Source: Dyadobacter diqingensis (GTDB taxonomy: Bacteria > Bacteroidota > Bacteroidia > Cytophagales > Spirosomataceae). From it: a DNA stretch of 64,000 nucleotides. The DNA is taken from assembly GCF_024220585.1 (NCBI RefSeq), contig NZ_JAMXKF010000001.1:496001-560000 (forward strand). Direction: 5' to 3'. Shown one piece after another: positions 44,918-53,501 of the stretch. Made by a program: the position numbers and the translations under genes. The first letter of the stretch is position 1, and the number at the start of each line of letters is the position of its first letter. The notes below the pieces were generated by a model. The model saw only the letters and a list, made by a program, of their open reading frames with translations. It did no database searches and had not been told where the DNA came from.

Positions 44918-45379
44918 AACGTGTGGAGGTAAAGAGTTTTTTACAATAATGTAAGTCTTGATTAAAATACATACGAAAAATCACATCCTGCGGATTTTGT
45001 CAGACAGGCAAATTAGTCAAAAGAATCTGAAAAATTCCGAACAACAAAGATTGTTCATGATTAGGTAATCCGGTTTCGTAATCCTCAATATTTATTCAAC
45101 GGAAGGTGTAAAAAAAATATTTTCAGCTCTCTTCACAATAAATAGAACAAGGTTTAAATTTATTTTCAAAAAATATCGAAATTTTATATCCGGTTATTAT
45201 CCAATAAAAACGAAACTTTCAGCAACCATATCTCTCATAAATACAAAAACTGCTTTTTTAATAAATAGCCAGCCCTCAACTTTTTTTTCTCCCTCCGATC
45301 TATTTTAATCCAACCGTCGTAAGTCTGTTAAAATGCAACGTTTTTCAACAAACTAAAGGGATTAGAAATCATCACGACT
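44918..45379. other. 462-bp gene-free, AT-rich region
   Basis: It separates divergent Wzi-like and ferritin-like genes. I see no tRNA, hairpin or repeat of note and no exact TAnnTTTG/TTTG pair. The ferritin-like genes must be driven from here. Confidence 0.4.
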
Positions 45380-46084
45380 ATGAAACAAACGTTATCTGAC
45401 AACCTCGTTTCTTCCGACAGCCAAATATTGGCGAAAGTGAACAGACGGTATTTCCTTAGATCGGCAGGCGTAGCCGCTGCCACTGGTGCTTTTATTCTCG
45501 GTGCATGTACGGATCACGATTTAGAAGGTGACAAAATTGTAGAATTGGGTGCTGGTGATGTGGGTATTCTTAACTATGCCTATGCGTTGGAACAGTTGGA
45601 GGCTGCGTTTTATATTCAGGTTTTAACAACCCCTTATGTTGGAATTACGGCCGAAGAAAAAGCAATTTTGACGGATATCCGTGATCATGAAATTGTTCAC
45701 AGACAGTTTTTCAAAGCTGCGCTGCAATCTGCTGCCATTAAAGATTTAACACCAAATTTCTCTTCAATTAACTTTTCGGACAGAGCCAGCGTTCTGGGTG
45801 CTGCCAAATTATTTGAAGATACTGGTGTTCAGGCTTATAACGGCGCAGGGAAGTTTATTAAAGATGCTGGTTATTTATTGCTGGCTGGTAAAATTGTTTC
45901 GGTTGAAGCGCGTCATGCCTCGGCTATCCGTGATTTACTCATGCCAAATACGGCTTTCTTCGCCGGAGATGATGTGGTAACGACCAGTGATGGATTTGAC
46001 GGAGCACTACCTCCGCCAGTGATTCTGCCATCGGTTCAACCTTTTGTTGTTAACAAAATCGGTTATTCACAATTGCCAGTTTAA
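45380..46084 (+). CDS. Exported ferritin-like domain protein (Tat lipoprotein-like)
   Basis: 234 residues. The N-terminus has a twin-arginine motif NRRYFLRSAG (about 21-30) and a lipobox-like FILGAC (about 38-43), so it may be a Tat-exported lipoprotein. The rest is a ferritin-like four-helix domain (PF13668 type): LNYAYALEQLEAAFYIQVL, HEIVHRQFF, SVEARHASAIRDLL, with Glu/His residues fit for a diiron site. The C-terminal 40 residues are Pro-rich. The next gene encodes a similar protein 28 bp later. Function unknown; iron storage is not proven for this family. Confidence 0.85.
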   Translation: MKQTLSDNLVSSDSQILAKVNRRYFLRSAGVAAATGAFILGACTDHDLEGDKIVELGAGDVGILNYAYALEQLEAAFYIQVLTTPYVGITAEEKAILTDIRDHEIVHRQFFKAALQSAAIKDLTPNFSSINFSDRASVLGAAKLFEDTGVQAYNGAGKFIKDAGYLLLAGKIVSVEARHASAIRDLLMPNTAFFAGDDVVTTSDGFDGALPPPVILPSVQPFVVNKIGYSQLPV

Positions 46085-46112
46085 TCATCAACTCTTTAAT
46101 AATCAGACCAAC

Positions 46113-46922
46113 ATGAATATTTTTAATATACTTGACAGCATTCAGAAAATTGATGGCGATGCAATCAAGCGTCTGGAACATGCGACTCGCCGTACGTTTA
46201 TGAACCGTATCGGAAGTACACTGGCGGCCGCAGCAGTTCCTACCGCTTTCGCTTCGATCGTCAGTAAAGCATATGGTGCGACACCAACGGCACTTGAAGT
46301 TTTAAACTATGCACTTACACTTGAATATCTTGAAAACGAATTTTACGAAATAGGTAATGCAACAGCGGGATTGATCCCGGGCGAATACAAAGCTGTATTT
46401 GCACAGATCGGCCAGCACGAAAAAGCACACGTTAAGTTTTTGGCAACGGCGCTTGCGGGTGACGCGGTAAAAAAGCCAACTTTTGACTTCACAGCCAAAG
46501 GTGCTTTCCCGGCATTTACCGATTTCGGCACATTTGTAACCTTATCTAAGGCGTTTGAAGACACAGGAGTACGTGCCTACAAAGGCCAGGCAGGAAACCT
46601 GATCAGTGCGCCGAATCTTCTTCAGTATGCGCTTCAGGTGCATTCGGTAGAAGCTCGCCACGCTTCCATCGTGAGAAGAATTCTTGGAAAAATTACCAAT
46701 GACAAAACGACTAAGGGCTGGATCACCAATGATGCAGGCTTCCCGGGTGCCGTTTATAAAGGAGAAATTAGTGAAAGCAATGTGGTACAAGGTGGCCTAA
46801 ACGTCCCTGGCATTGCCGGATTGGAAAATATATCATTTGCTGCGATCACAGAAGCATTTGACGAGCCATTGACTATGAAAGAAGTCTTGGACATTGCAGG
46901 ACCGTTTATCGTGTCGCTGTAA
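46113..46922 (+). CDS. Second ferritin-like domain protein
   Basis: Taking the ATG at 46113 gives 269 residues; the frame upstream overlaps the previous gene and is unlikely. RRTFMNRIGSTLAAAAVP at 21-40 is a twin-arginine-like export signal. It matches the upstream paralogue in LNYALTLEYLENEFYEIG, QHEKAHVKFLATAL and HSVEARHASIVRRIL, the diiron-type residues of the ferritin-like fold. No lipobox is seen, so this partner is likely soluble and the first one membrane-bound. The two genes surely form an operon that ends at a terminator. Function unknown. Confidence 0.85.
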   Translation: MNIFNILDSIQKIDGDAIKRLEHATRRTFMNRIGSTLAAAAVPTAFASIVSKAYGATPTALEVLNYALTLEYLENEFYEIGNATAGLIPGEYKAVFAQIGQHEKAHVKFLATALAGDAVKKPTFDFTAKGAFPAFTDFGTFVTLSKAFEDTGVRAYKGQAGNLISAPNLLQYALQVHSVEARHASIVRRILGKITNDKTTKGWITNDAGFPGAVYKGEISESNVVQGGLNVPGIAGLENISFAAITEAFDEPLTMKEVLDIAGPFIVSL

Positions 46923-46961
46923 GGATTGTCCAAAAAAATTGTGGAGGGTAAGGTAATGCAT

Positions 46962-46996
46962 AGATCGGATCGCAAGAAGCGACCCGATCTTTTTTT
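46962..46996 (+). terminator. Terminator after the ferritin-like pair
   Basis: AGATCGGATCGC (46962-46973) pairs with GCGACCCGATCT (46979-46990), one mismatch, followed by six T residues. Confidence 0.85.
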
Positions 46997-47014
46997 GTGG
47001 ATATATAAAAAATA

Positions 47015-47044
47015 ACCCCGAATACCTGTGAGGAGATTCGGGGT
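47015..47044 (-). terminator. Terminator of hemA
   Basis: ACCCCGAAT (47015-47023) pairs with ATTCGGGGT (47036-47044); read on the minus strand the stem is followed by TTATTTTTTAT. It lies 26 bp past the hemA stop codon. Confidence 0.75.
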
Positions 47045-47069
47045 CTTATATAATTTACGCCAAAATTTT

Positions 47070-48332
47070 TTAATGCGTTTCCGGTTGTTTTTCCAGATTA
47101 AACAAATCGTTCAAAACATCAATCAGAGTTTCTGCTTCTCCACGTTTACAAGCCGCTTTCAATTGCAGAACCGGCAATTTCAGGATTTTCTGCATCATGC
47201 TGGTTGTAATACGTTCCACTTTTTCAAGCTCCGAATCCGTCAGGTTTTTAGTAAACCTTGTTAATTCTTCTTTACGTATTTGTTCCAAAGCACCTTTCAA
47301 TTTCTGAATGGTCGGCGAAACAATCATTTCTTTTGACCAATCATTAAATTCAAGTACAGCTTCACCAATAATCTCTCTTACCTGCGGAACCGATTCCAGG
47401 CGGCGTGTCAGCGCTTCATCCGCTCTTGACTTAATAGAATCAATCGCATAAAGCATAACACCAGGAATTTCCTCCACCTCCGGAGAAACGCTGCGAGGCA
47501 CAGAAAGATCAATAAAATATTTAAATGACATCCCGCGCAGGCGTACCATCATTTCTTTTGTAAAGAAAGGCTCGTCACGTGCTATGGACGACACAATGAT
47601 ATCTGCGTTGGAAATTTCGTCTTCTATATTCTCAAAATCCGCTACTTTAAAACCAAGCTCCTGCGCTAATGCATCCGCTTTGCTTCTTGTACGGTTTACC
47701 AAAGTAACATCAGCACCCGTTTTTTGCGCCAGATTACGGCAAACATCCGTTCCGATTTCGCCCAGCCCTACCACAAGAATTTTTGGATTCGGCATTAATC
47801 CGTCCAGCAATTCAACAGCTGCATAGGATACCGACGCTGCACCATCACGGAAAAAAGTTTCCTGCGCTACACGTTTGTTGGCAAAAAATATGGTATGTAA
47901 TAAACGGTGTAAAAATGGTCCCGCAAGGTTCAGATCAGCAGTCCACTGATAAGCGTGCTTGATCTGATTCGGGATTTGCATATCTCCCACAACCTGCGAA
48001 TGAAGCCCGGTTGCTACTTCAAATAAATGCTGAACAGCAGTTTCTCCCTGAGAAAAACGCTCAAAATAATCCAGAAACGGCTCAATATCGGCAACTCCTT
48101 TTTCGATAAGCAGGAGCTTAATAATATCTTCGTTCAGATCTTCTGCCGAAGAATAATATATTTCAGTACGATTGCAGGTGGAAACGACAAGAACATCAGA
48201 TACTTCGAAGAAATCCTTCAAACGAAGCATAATCCCCTTTGCACTTTCCTCCGAAAGAGCTAGTTGCTCTCGTATGGAAAGGGGTGCATTCCGATGTGAT
48301 AAACTTATTGATTTGAAATGATTATACATCAC
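47070..48332 (-). CDS. hemA: Glutamyl-tRNA reductase HemA
   Basis: 420 residues, normal length. The nucleophilic cysteine is C53 in VVSTCNRTEIYYSS and the SHRNAPLSIRE segment near residue 12 is conserved. The NADPH-binding motif LVVGLGEIGTDV lies near 184 and the C-terminal dimerisation helix closes the protein. HemA reduces glutamyl-tRNA to glutamate-1-semialdehyde, the entry step of haem synthesis. It is a single gene with its own terminator; the divergent neighbour is a histidine kinase. A CAAAnnTA (-7 box on the minus strand) is at 48351. Confidence 0.97.
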   Translation of the reverse strand: MMYNHFKSISLSHRNAPLSIREQLALSEESAKGIMLRLKDFFEVSDVLVVSTCNRTEIYYSSAEDLNEDIIKLLLIEKGVADIEPFLDYFERFSQGETAVQHLFEVATGLHSQVVGDMQIPNQIKHAYQWTADLNLAGPFLHRLLHTIFFANKRVAQETFFRDGAASVSYAAVELLDGLMPNPKILVVGLGEIGTDVCRNLAQKTGADVTLVNRTRSKADALAQELGFKVADFENIEDEISNADIIVSSIARDEPFFTKEMMVRLRGMSFKYFIDLSVPRSVSPEVEEIPGVMLYAIDSIKSRADEALTRRLESVPQVREIIGEAVLEFNDWSKEMIVSPTIQKLKGALEQIRKEELTRFTKNLTDSELEKVERITTSMMQKILKLPVLQLKAACKRGEAETLIDVLNDLFNLEKQPETH

Positions 48333-48605
48333 TAGGTCTAATTCGATTCACAAAAATACAGCACAAAATTTACAATAGGAACGTTAAGCCAACCGCACAT
48401 CTTTATTTAGAAGACATATAAATAAAACGATCAACTTTCCTGTAAATTTCTGACTTCCTTCATGGTGATTAAATGACTTGCGTCATATTTTACTATGACA
48501 AAGCAACAAATGAAAATCAGGATAAAATCCACTAAGCACGATTATTTTACGTTATTTGTAAGGCCTATTATTAACCGGCAAATTCATCAAGCTTCCGAAC
48601 CTTAA

Positions 48606-49901
48606 ATGATCGCTGAAACACCTAAAAATAAACCCCGTTTCCGTCTGCATCCGGTGGCTCTTTTAAACAGTGATAAACTTCGTCACTCTTTGATTGGCAC
48701 GTATGAAAAGAAGGGGGTGCTTAAATATCTGATCGGAATTGTACTGCTGGCACTGAGCATTGGCTCGTTGTTTTACACCAATGATCTGGTTGATAAACTG
48801 GAAGAAAGAGAGGAACGCGAGGTAAAATTATATGGGGAAGGGCTTCGGTATATTGTAAACAGCCCGGACGATGAGAATTTCAATGTCATCATGAGTGTTA
48901 TCCAGGACGCTGTTAATTTTTACCAGATTCCCGTGATTTATGTCGATGAAAATAATTTCCCGATTCATCGCAATATCAACTTCCCAAAAAATGCCTCACT
49001 GCGTGAAAAGGAACGCATCATTGAGGCTCAACTCATAAAGATGAAAAGCGAGCACCCGCCCGTCCCTGTTCAGGTTGGCGATGGAAAAGTTGGCTACATT
49101 TATTATAGTAATTCATTTCTGCTTACCCAGCTTCGCTATTATCCGTTTGTGCAGTTATCGGTGATGCTATTGATCGGTTATCTGGCATATCTTGCATTTA
49201 GTGCCGCCAGAAAAGCTGAACAGAATCGGGTATGGGTTGGGCTGGCTAAGGAAACGGCGCACCAGTTGGGTACTCCCCTATCCTCGCTGATGGCCTGGGT
49301 TGAATATTTCCGTAGTGATCCTAACATTGATCCGTCGATTGCCGATGAAATCGAAAAAGACGTCGTCAGGCTTGAAATGATTACCACACGTTTCTCAAAT
49401 ATTGGCTCCATCCCGACTTTAAAACCTGAACCGGTTTCGGAAATTGTGACGCACTTTATCACATATCTTCAAAAACGGGTTTCTTCAAAAGTTCACTTCT
49501 TTATTCATGACCAGCTGGCAGAAGGCCAAACCGCGCTATTGAATAAAAATCTTTTTGAGTGGGTCGTTGAAAATATCTGTAAAAATGCTGTTGATGCCAT
49601 GAGTGGCGTCGGAGAACTGCACGTAACCTTGCAGGCACCGCCGCAAAGCAAAGAAATCCTTATTGACATAACCGATACTGGCAAGGGTATGACCAAAGCC
49701 AATGCTAACAAAATTTTCAACCCTGGTTTCAGTACAAAAAAACGCGGCTGGGGTCTTGGACTAACGCTTGCCAAACGTATCATCGAGAATTATCATGGCG
49801 GCAAGTTATTCGTAAAAAGCTCCGAAGTCGGTAAAGGAACCACATTCCGGATCATGCTGCCAGCCAGAGTCATGGAAGAAATCATCCAGCATGAGGCTTA
49901 A
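48606..49901 (+). CDS. Orphan sensor histidine kinase
   Basis: 431 residues. Transmembrane helices at about 39-58 and 178-199 enclose a 120-residue extracytoplasmic sensor (FYQIPVIYVDENNFPIHRNI). There is no HAMP domain; the kinase follows directly with H219 in AKETAHQLGTPLSSLMAW, N box (VVENICKNAVDAM), G1 (DITDTGKGM) and G2 (GWGLGLTLAKRII). No response regulator is adjacent. The gene is divergent from hemA and shares the 273-bp region between them. Confidence 0.92.
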   Translation: MIAETPKNKPRFRLHPVALLNSDKLRHSLIGTYEKKGVLKYLIGIVLLALSIGSLFYTNDLVDKLEEREEREVKLYGEGLRYIVNSPDDENFNVIMSVIQDAVNFYQIPVIYVDENNFPIHRNINFPKNASLREKERIIEAQLIKMKSEHPPVPVQVGDGKVGYIYYSNSFLLTQLRYYPFVQLSVMLLIGYLAYLAFSAARKAEQNRVWVGLAKETAHQLGTPLSSLMAWVEYFRSDPNIDPSIADEIEKDVVRLEMITTRFSNIGSIPTLKPEPVSEIVTHFITYLQKRVSSKVHFFIHDQLAEGQTALLNKNLFEWVVENICKNAVDAMSGVGELHVTLQAPPQSKEILIDITDTGKGMTKANANKIFNPGFSTKKRGWGLGLTLAKRIIENYHGGKLFVKSSEVGKGTTFRIMLPARVMEEIIQHEA

Positions 49902-49913
49902 CCTTGTTACTTT

Positions 49914-50037
49914 ACCACCTAAGACATATGAGATAACCTTAGTTTAAGTTAGTTAGATTTTGTCGTCAGTTTTGTTTTCCATTCGATCTTATACATTCCC
50001 CAAAAAATCTTAGCTTCTCTCAGGTGTCTTAGGTGGT
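49914..50037. repeat. MITE-like inverted repeat (CCTAAGAC family)
   Basis: Left arm ACCACCTAAGACATATGAGA (49914-49933) and right arm TCTCAGGTGTCTTAGGTGGT (50018-50037) are inverted copies with 2 mismatches in 20. The 84-bp centre has no gene. The arms stand just past the histidine kinase stop (13 bp) and 20 bp from the end of the convergent gene. Likely a small non-autonomous palindromic repeat. Confidence 0.6.
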
Positions 50038-50056
50038 GTTAGAAAAAAACTCAGCT

Positions 50057-52654
50057 TTAAAAATTGAAGCCCATCGATATATATGGTAGAGCGCCGTCGC
50101 GGGAAAAACCTACTGCGGCCTGTATCAGGATCAGTTCTGCTGGTATGATATAAATTCCGCCACCGTAACCGTCGTGCCATTTTTTGGACGATTGCCCCGG
50201 TTCCCAAACACGGCCAATGTCGTTGAACCCGACCAGGCCAAGTGTGCCCGGTACGATGTATGAACGAAAATGAAGGATATCCAGTCTTAGGTCAAGATTA
50301 TGGTAAACCATCGTTTTCCCGGTAAATCGGTTGGTGTGGAAACCTCTCAGACTACGCACACCGCCCAATTGCATGCGTTGAAAAAATGTCGGATCGCCGA
50401 CCGTAGTTCCTCCGCCAAGTCTGTTTGCCATCACAAAACGGGAATCTTTTGTTCCGATATAATGCCGAACTTCCGACGTAAATCTGCCATACGATTCGTA
50501 ATTGCCATCGACTTTTTTCTTTGCTGAAAACGTAGTGTTCCAGAAAATTCCTTTGTTGGGCATCGTGATATTATCCCTCGTATCATAAATCCACCCGGCA
50601 ATAAGACCTGCATAAAATCGGTCCTGAAAAACGGCATATTCGGGATGTTCTGCATTGAAATCGTTGAAGAAACGATACGTATTGGACTCTGTTTTGCTCG
50701 TATAATATTCCGTGGAAATCCCACCAAATAATATCAGATCTTTCTGTATCTTTCTTTTCAGTTTCAAATCGACGGTCAGGTAATCGTAACGATTTCGGTA
50801 ATACGACATTTTCTTATCACCTTCATTGATAAACCGGGTTTCGTTGCCAATCCCAAAAAAGTTGGTCAAATTTCTTGGCCCCAGTAAATGCGCGTCAATT
50901 TCCAGGTCGTTATGACCGATAACCTTTTTGAAGTCTCCTACGTAATCAAGAATAAAAGACTGACGACCAGTCGAATAATTAGCCCAGAACTCATTTTTAA
51001 AAGCGTAGGGCTCTTTTCTAAAACCCTGCTTTTCAAAAATCATCCCGGCAGCCAACTGAATTCCCTGATCGATATTGTAGTTGGCACGAAAAAGGGGGCC
51101 AAGCCTGTTAAACAGAAAGCTTCTCTTATTATACTGATTTACCGTCGTATCGGTTGATAACCTGAGCCTTGCCTTTGAGGAAGGTGGCAGCACATTTTCC
51201 TGATCGGAACGATCATACACATAAATCCGGCTCTTATTTTTAAGCGCTTCATCCACCACAAATTTATCAACATCATCACCTCCAACCATCCGTATTTTGA
51301 TAGGCGATTTAGTAGCCCCATTTACCGAGAATACATCTTCACCGGCAAAACCATACAACCTGATTTCTTTGGTAACATCATGATCAAATACTCTGTGATA
51401 CACTTTTCTGCCATTACTACCGTCCTTTTTAATATTATAGACAGTCAGATCAATATCTCCTTTTTCCGTATGACGGATGTCAAAATATTCACGCTTGTCC
51501 GACAACGAAATCTCCACCGTTTCTGCCAAAAATCGAAAATATTCGAGCGCGTAAACAGGAAGATTGGTTATTCGGCCCAGCAGCGATTTTTGCAGCAACG
51601 GTGTAGTCGGATCGGAATAAATACTGTCCGGCAAGGCTTTCATCGCGCTTTCAACCAGAGCAGGCGTGAGTTTTTCCTGTACAAAGGCTATCTCCTCTTT
51701 CCAGTCTGCTTCACTTAATTGGCTGAGAAAGTACCGATCCAGATAACGTGCATTAAAATTCCATCCCTTAATATCTCTGATATTTTCGCTATACGGCTGA
51801 AGATTAGATTTTAGCCACTGATGTGAAAGAAACCAGGGTAACAAACCCGAAGTTTTGTAAAAAACCTTGTCCCGGTCTCTTGGCACAGGCGTGTACGAAG
51901 TTTCACCTTTCGATTTTTCAGGAAACCAGCGCCAGTTATCCTCGTGCCTGTCCCAGTCGCCGATCACCATGTCCAGCAGACGGGCCCGTAGTGTCAGTTT
52001 TTCATTAAACCGGGTGTCATTGTCCCGCTCTACCTTACGCTGTGCTTTATCGGTCGCATCTGTTTTTTCGGTTTCAAAAGGATTTCTTTCCTCAAAAAGA
52101 TAAGCAGCATTGGCAAAAACTTTTTGATATTCCCCCAATCCCGGGTCATCCGCCACATAGACAATTTCCGGATTCGAATGCAGCAATCCCAAGGCCTCGG
52201 CAAGTGGAGGAGTCACCAGTGCACCAAAAGGATGTCCGGTAGAAACCTGGTCCTGCACAATATCTTTCGCGATGGTCGGTCTTAAATTTTCCGGCAGTCC
52301 ACGCTCCGGATATTTCTGAATGGTCCTTAAAACCCACTCGCGTCCGGAAGGATCCTTTAATCGCAGCGAGCGTGTTTGCATTCCTCCACCGAGCTTCACA
52401 ATCTCCAAACCTCCTTTTTCCGTTTTCAAATCGAGAACCCGCATAGGCACCGGCGTAGCCCAGAGCTTTCGATAATTTTCTCCCAGAAAAAAACGATGTA
52501 CTTTACCTACATCATTATACTCCGGGGCTATGGCAATGACTAAACTGTCAGATGCCGGAAGATTTTGAGCAAAACAGGTACTCGCTGGCAACAACAAAAT
52601 ACCCAGCAGGTGCTTTGGTAATTTTAAAAATATGTTGGTAAAATTTCGATGCAT
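50057..52654 (-). CDS. Kinase-fold-like domain fused to a D15-type outer-membrane barrel
   Basis: 865 residues with a signal peptide ending CFAQ (about 30). Residues 80-290 resemble the HipA/CotH/phosphoinositide-kinase fold: a glycine loop GGGMQTRSLRL (89-99), a basic residue in the EWVLRTIQ strand near 110, a catalytic-loop-like GDWDRHEDNW at 232-241, and a metal-site-like VPRDRDKVF at 257-265. A beta-rich region (about 380-480) follows, with RMVGGDDVDKF. From about 515 to the end there are barrel strands, with the D15 words YDTRDN and QLGGVRSLRGF, and a terminal aromatic F as in BamA/TamA barrels. Related stretches occur in Bacteroidota after a calcineurin-like phosphoesterase domain; here that domain is absent. 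Function unknown. Confidence 0.72.
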   Translation of the reverse strand: MHRNFTNIFLKLPKHLLGILLLPASTCFAQNLPASDSLVIAIAPEYNDVGKVHRFFLGENYRKLWATPVPMRVLDLKTEKGGLEIVKLGGGMQTRSLRLKDPSGREWVLRTIQKYPERGLPENLRPTIAKDIVQDQVSTGHPFGALVTPPLAEALGLLHSNPEIVYVADDPGLGEYQKVFANAAYLFEERNPFETEKTDATDKAQRKVERDNDTRFNEKLTLRARLLDMVIGDWDRHEDNWRWFPEKSKGETSYTPVPRDRDKVFYKTSGLLPWFLSHQWLKSNLQPYSENIRDIKGWNFNARYLDRYFLSQLSEADWKEEIAFVQEKLTPALVESAMKALPDSIYSDPTTPLLQKSLLGRITNLPVYALEYFRFLAETVEISLSDKREYFDIRHTEKGDIDLTVYNIKKDGSNGRKVYHRVFDHDVTKEIRLYGFAGEDVFSVNGATKSPIKIRMVGGDDVDKFVVDEALKNKSRIYVYDRSDQENVLPPSSKARLRLSTDTTVNQYNKRSFLFNRLGPLFRANYNIDQGIQLAAGMIFEKQGFRKEPYAFKNEFWANYSTGRQSFILDYVGDFKKVIGHNDLEIDAHLLGPRNLTNFFGIGNETRFINEGDKKMSYYRNRYDYLTVDLKLKRKIQKDLILFGGISTEYYTSKTESNTYRFFNDFNAEHPEYAVFQDRFYAGLIAGWIYDTRDNITMPNKGIFWNTTFSAKKKVDGNYESYGRFTSEVRHYIGTKDSRFVMANRLGGGTTVGDPTFFQRMQLGGVRSLRGFHTNRFTGKTMVYHNLDLRLDILHFRSYIVPGTLGLVGFNDIGRVWEPGQSSKKWHDGYGGGIYIIPAELILIQAAVGFSRDGALPYISMGFNF

Positions 52655-52772
52655 AGATGTTACGTCCGGTAAAGCAGCTAAATATACGGCTCTTTATCCT
52701 TGGATCGTACAAATTCTTACTGTTCTGTCCAATCGGGAATAAAAATCATTTAAAGGTAAGGCTTTTCAAAAA

Positions 52773-52803
52773 AAGAGCCGATATCCCAACGATATCAGCT
52801 CTT
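52773..52803 (-). terminator. Terminator of the 52.8-kb lipoprotein gene
   Basis: AAGAGCCGATATC (52773-52785) pairs with GATATCAGCTCTT (52791-52803), one mismatch, with a T run beyond it on the minus strand. It lies 24 bp past the stop codon. Confidence 0.75.
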
Positions 52804-52826
52804 CTGTAACTGCATACATTTGTAGT

Positions 52827-53336
52827 CTATTCAAGTCTTGGCAGACGAATACTATCTGTTTCTATCTGGTTACTTACCCGTAATGCCCGGTCACGGATTC
52901 TGATTTTCCATTTATACGGAATAAGAGTCGCACCGGGGAAATAAGGAGCAAATGTGTTAAGATCCAGTCTGCCTTTGATAGGTCCTGACTTCCCGTCCGA
53001 TTTAAGATCAGGGAAGAATTTGGTGCTGTCTAAAGCCAGTATCGTTTCATGCCATACTTTATTTTCATAAGTACAGGTAACCAACTCATAATTACCCCAG
53101 TCCTTATATTTCTCCGTATCACTTCTCTCCGCATCCGATGCCCCTAAATCACCATCTCCATCTTCAAAATCAAGACTAATAATTATATTTTCTATATTAT
53201 TACCCAAAGAATCTTTTCCCGGATAATGGTCTACACTGTTATAGTAAATTTTCGGTGTATCATTAAAATCAGGAATATCGACGCAACTTGCCAGTGCGAT
53301 TGCACAAATAAAGAATAGGGAGATTTTCAATTTCAT
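52827..53336 (-). CDS. Predicted lipoprotein of unknown function
   Basis: 169 residues with a lipobox FICAIALASC (C18). The mature part begins VDIPDFNDTPKIYYNSVDHY and contains a calcium-site-like acidic run, FEDGDGDLGASDAE at about 58-71, then beta strands and a final RIRDRALRVSNQIETDSIRLP. This resembles small Bacteroidota outer-membrane lipoproteins. No family assigned. It lies upstream of the kinase-like/barrel gene on the same strand but is followed by its own terminator, so the two are probably separate. Confidence 0.6.
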   Translation of the reverse strand: MKLKISLFFICAIALASCVDIPDFNDTPKIYYNSVDHYPGKDSLGNNIENIIISLDFEDGDGDLGASDAERSDTEKYKDWGNYELVTCTYENKVWHETILALDSTKFFPDLKSDGKSGPIKGRLDLNTFAPYFPGATLIPYKWKIRIRDRALRVSNQIETDSIRLPRLE

Positions 53337-53446
53337 ATCATTATCGTTTAAGCCGTAAACGGCCAGCTAATAGATTTTTTTTCAGATTTACGTATTTCAG
53401 AAATTAACCTCAGGATATTCTCTTCTTACTTTTCAATGTCAAACAC

Positions 53447-53475
53447 TAACTTCTGACATCTAACTTTTAACTTTG
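53447..53475 (+). promoter_or_regulatory. Degenerate 7-bp tandem repeat carrying a -7 box
   Basis: The stretch reads TAACTTC, TGACATC, TAACTTT, TAACTTT and then G. The last unit plus G gives TAACTTTG (53468-53475), an exact -7 promoter box 26 bp before the LuxE-like start. A like array stands before purN. Confidence 0.45.
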
Positions 53476-53501
53476 TTCTTCTATTTACGAAAGTACTACG
53501 A

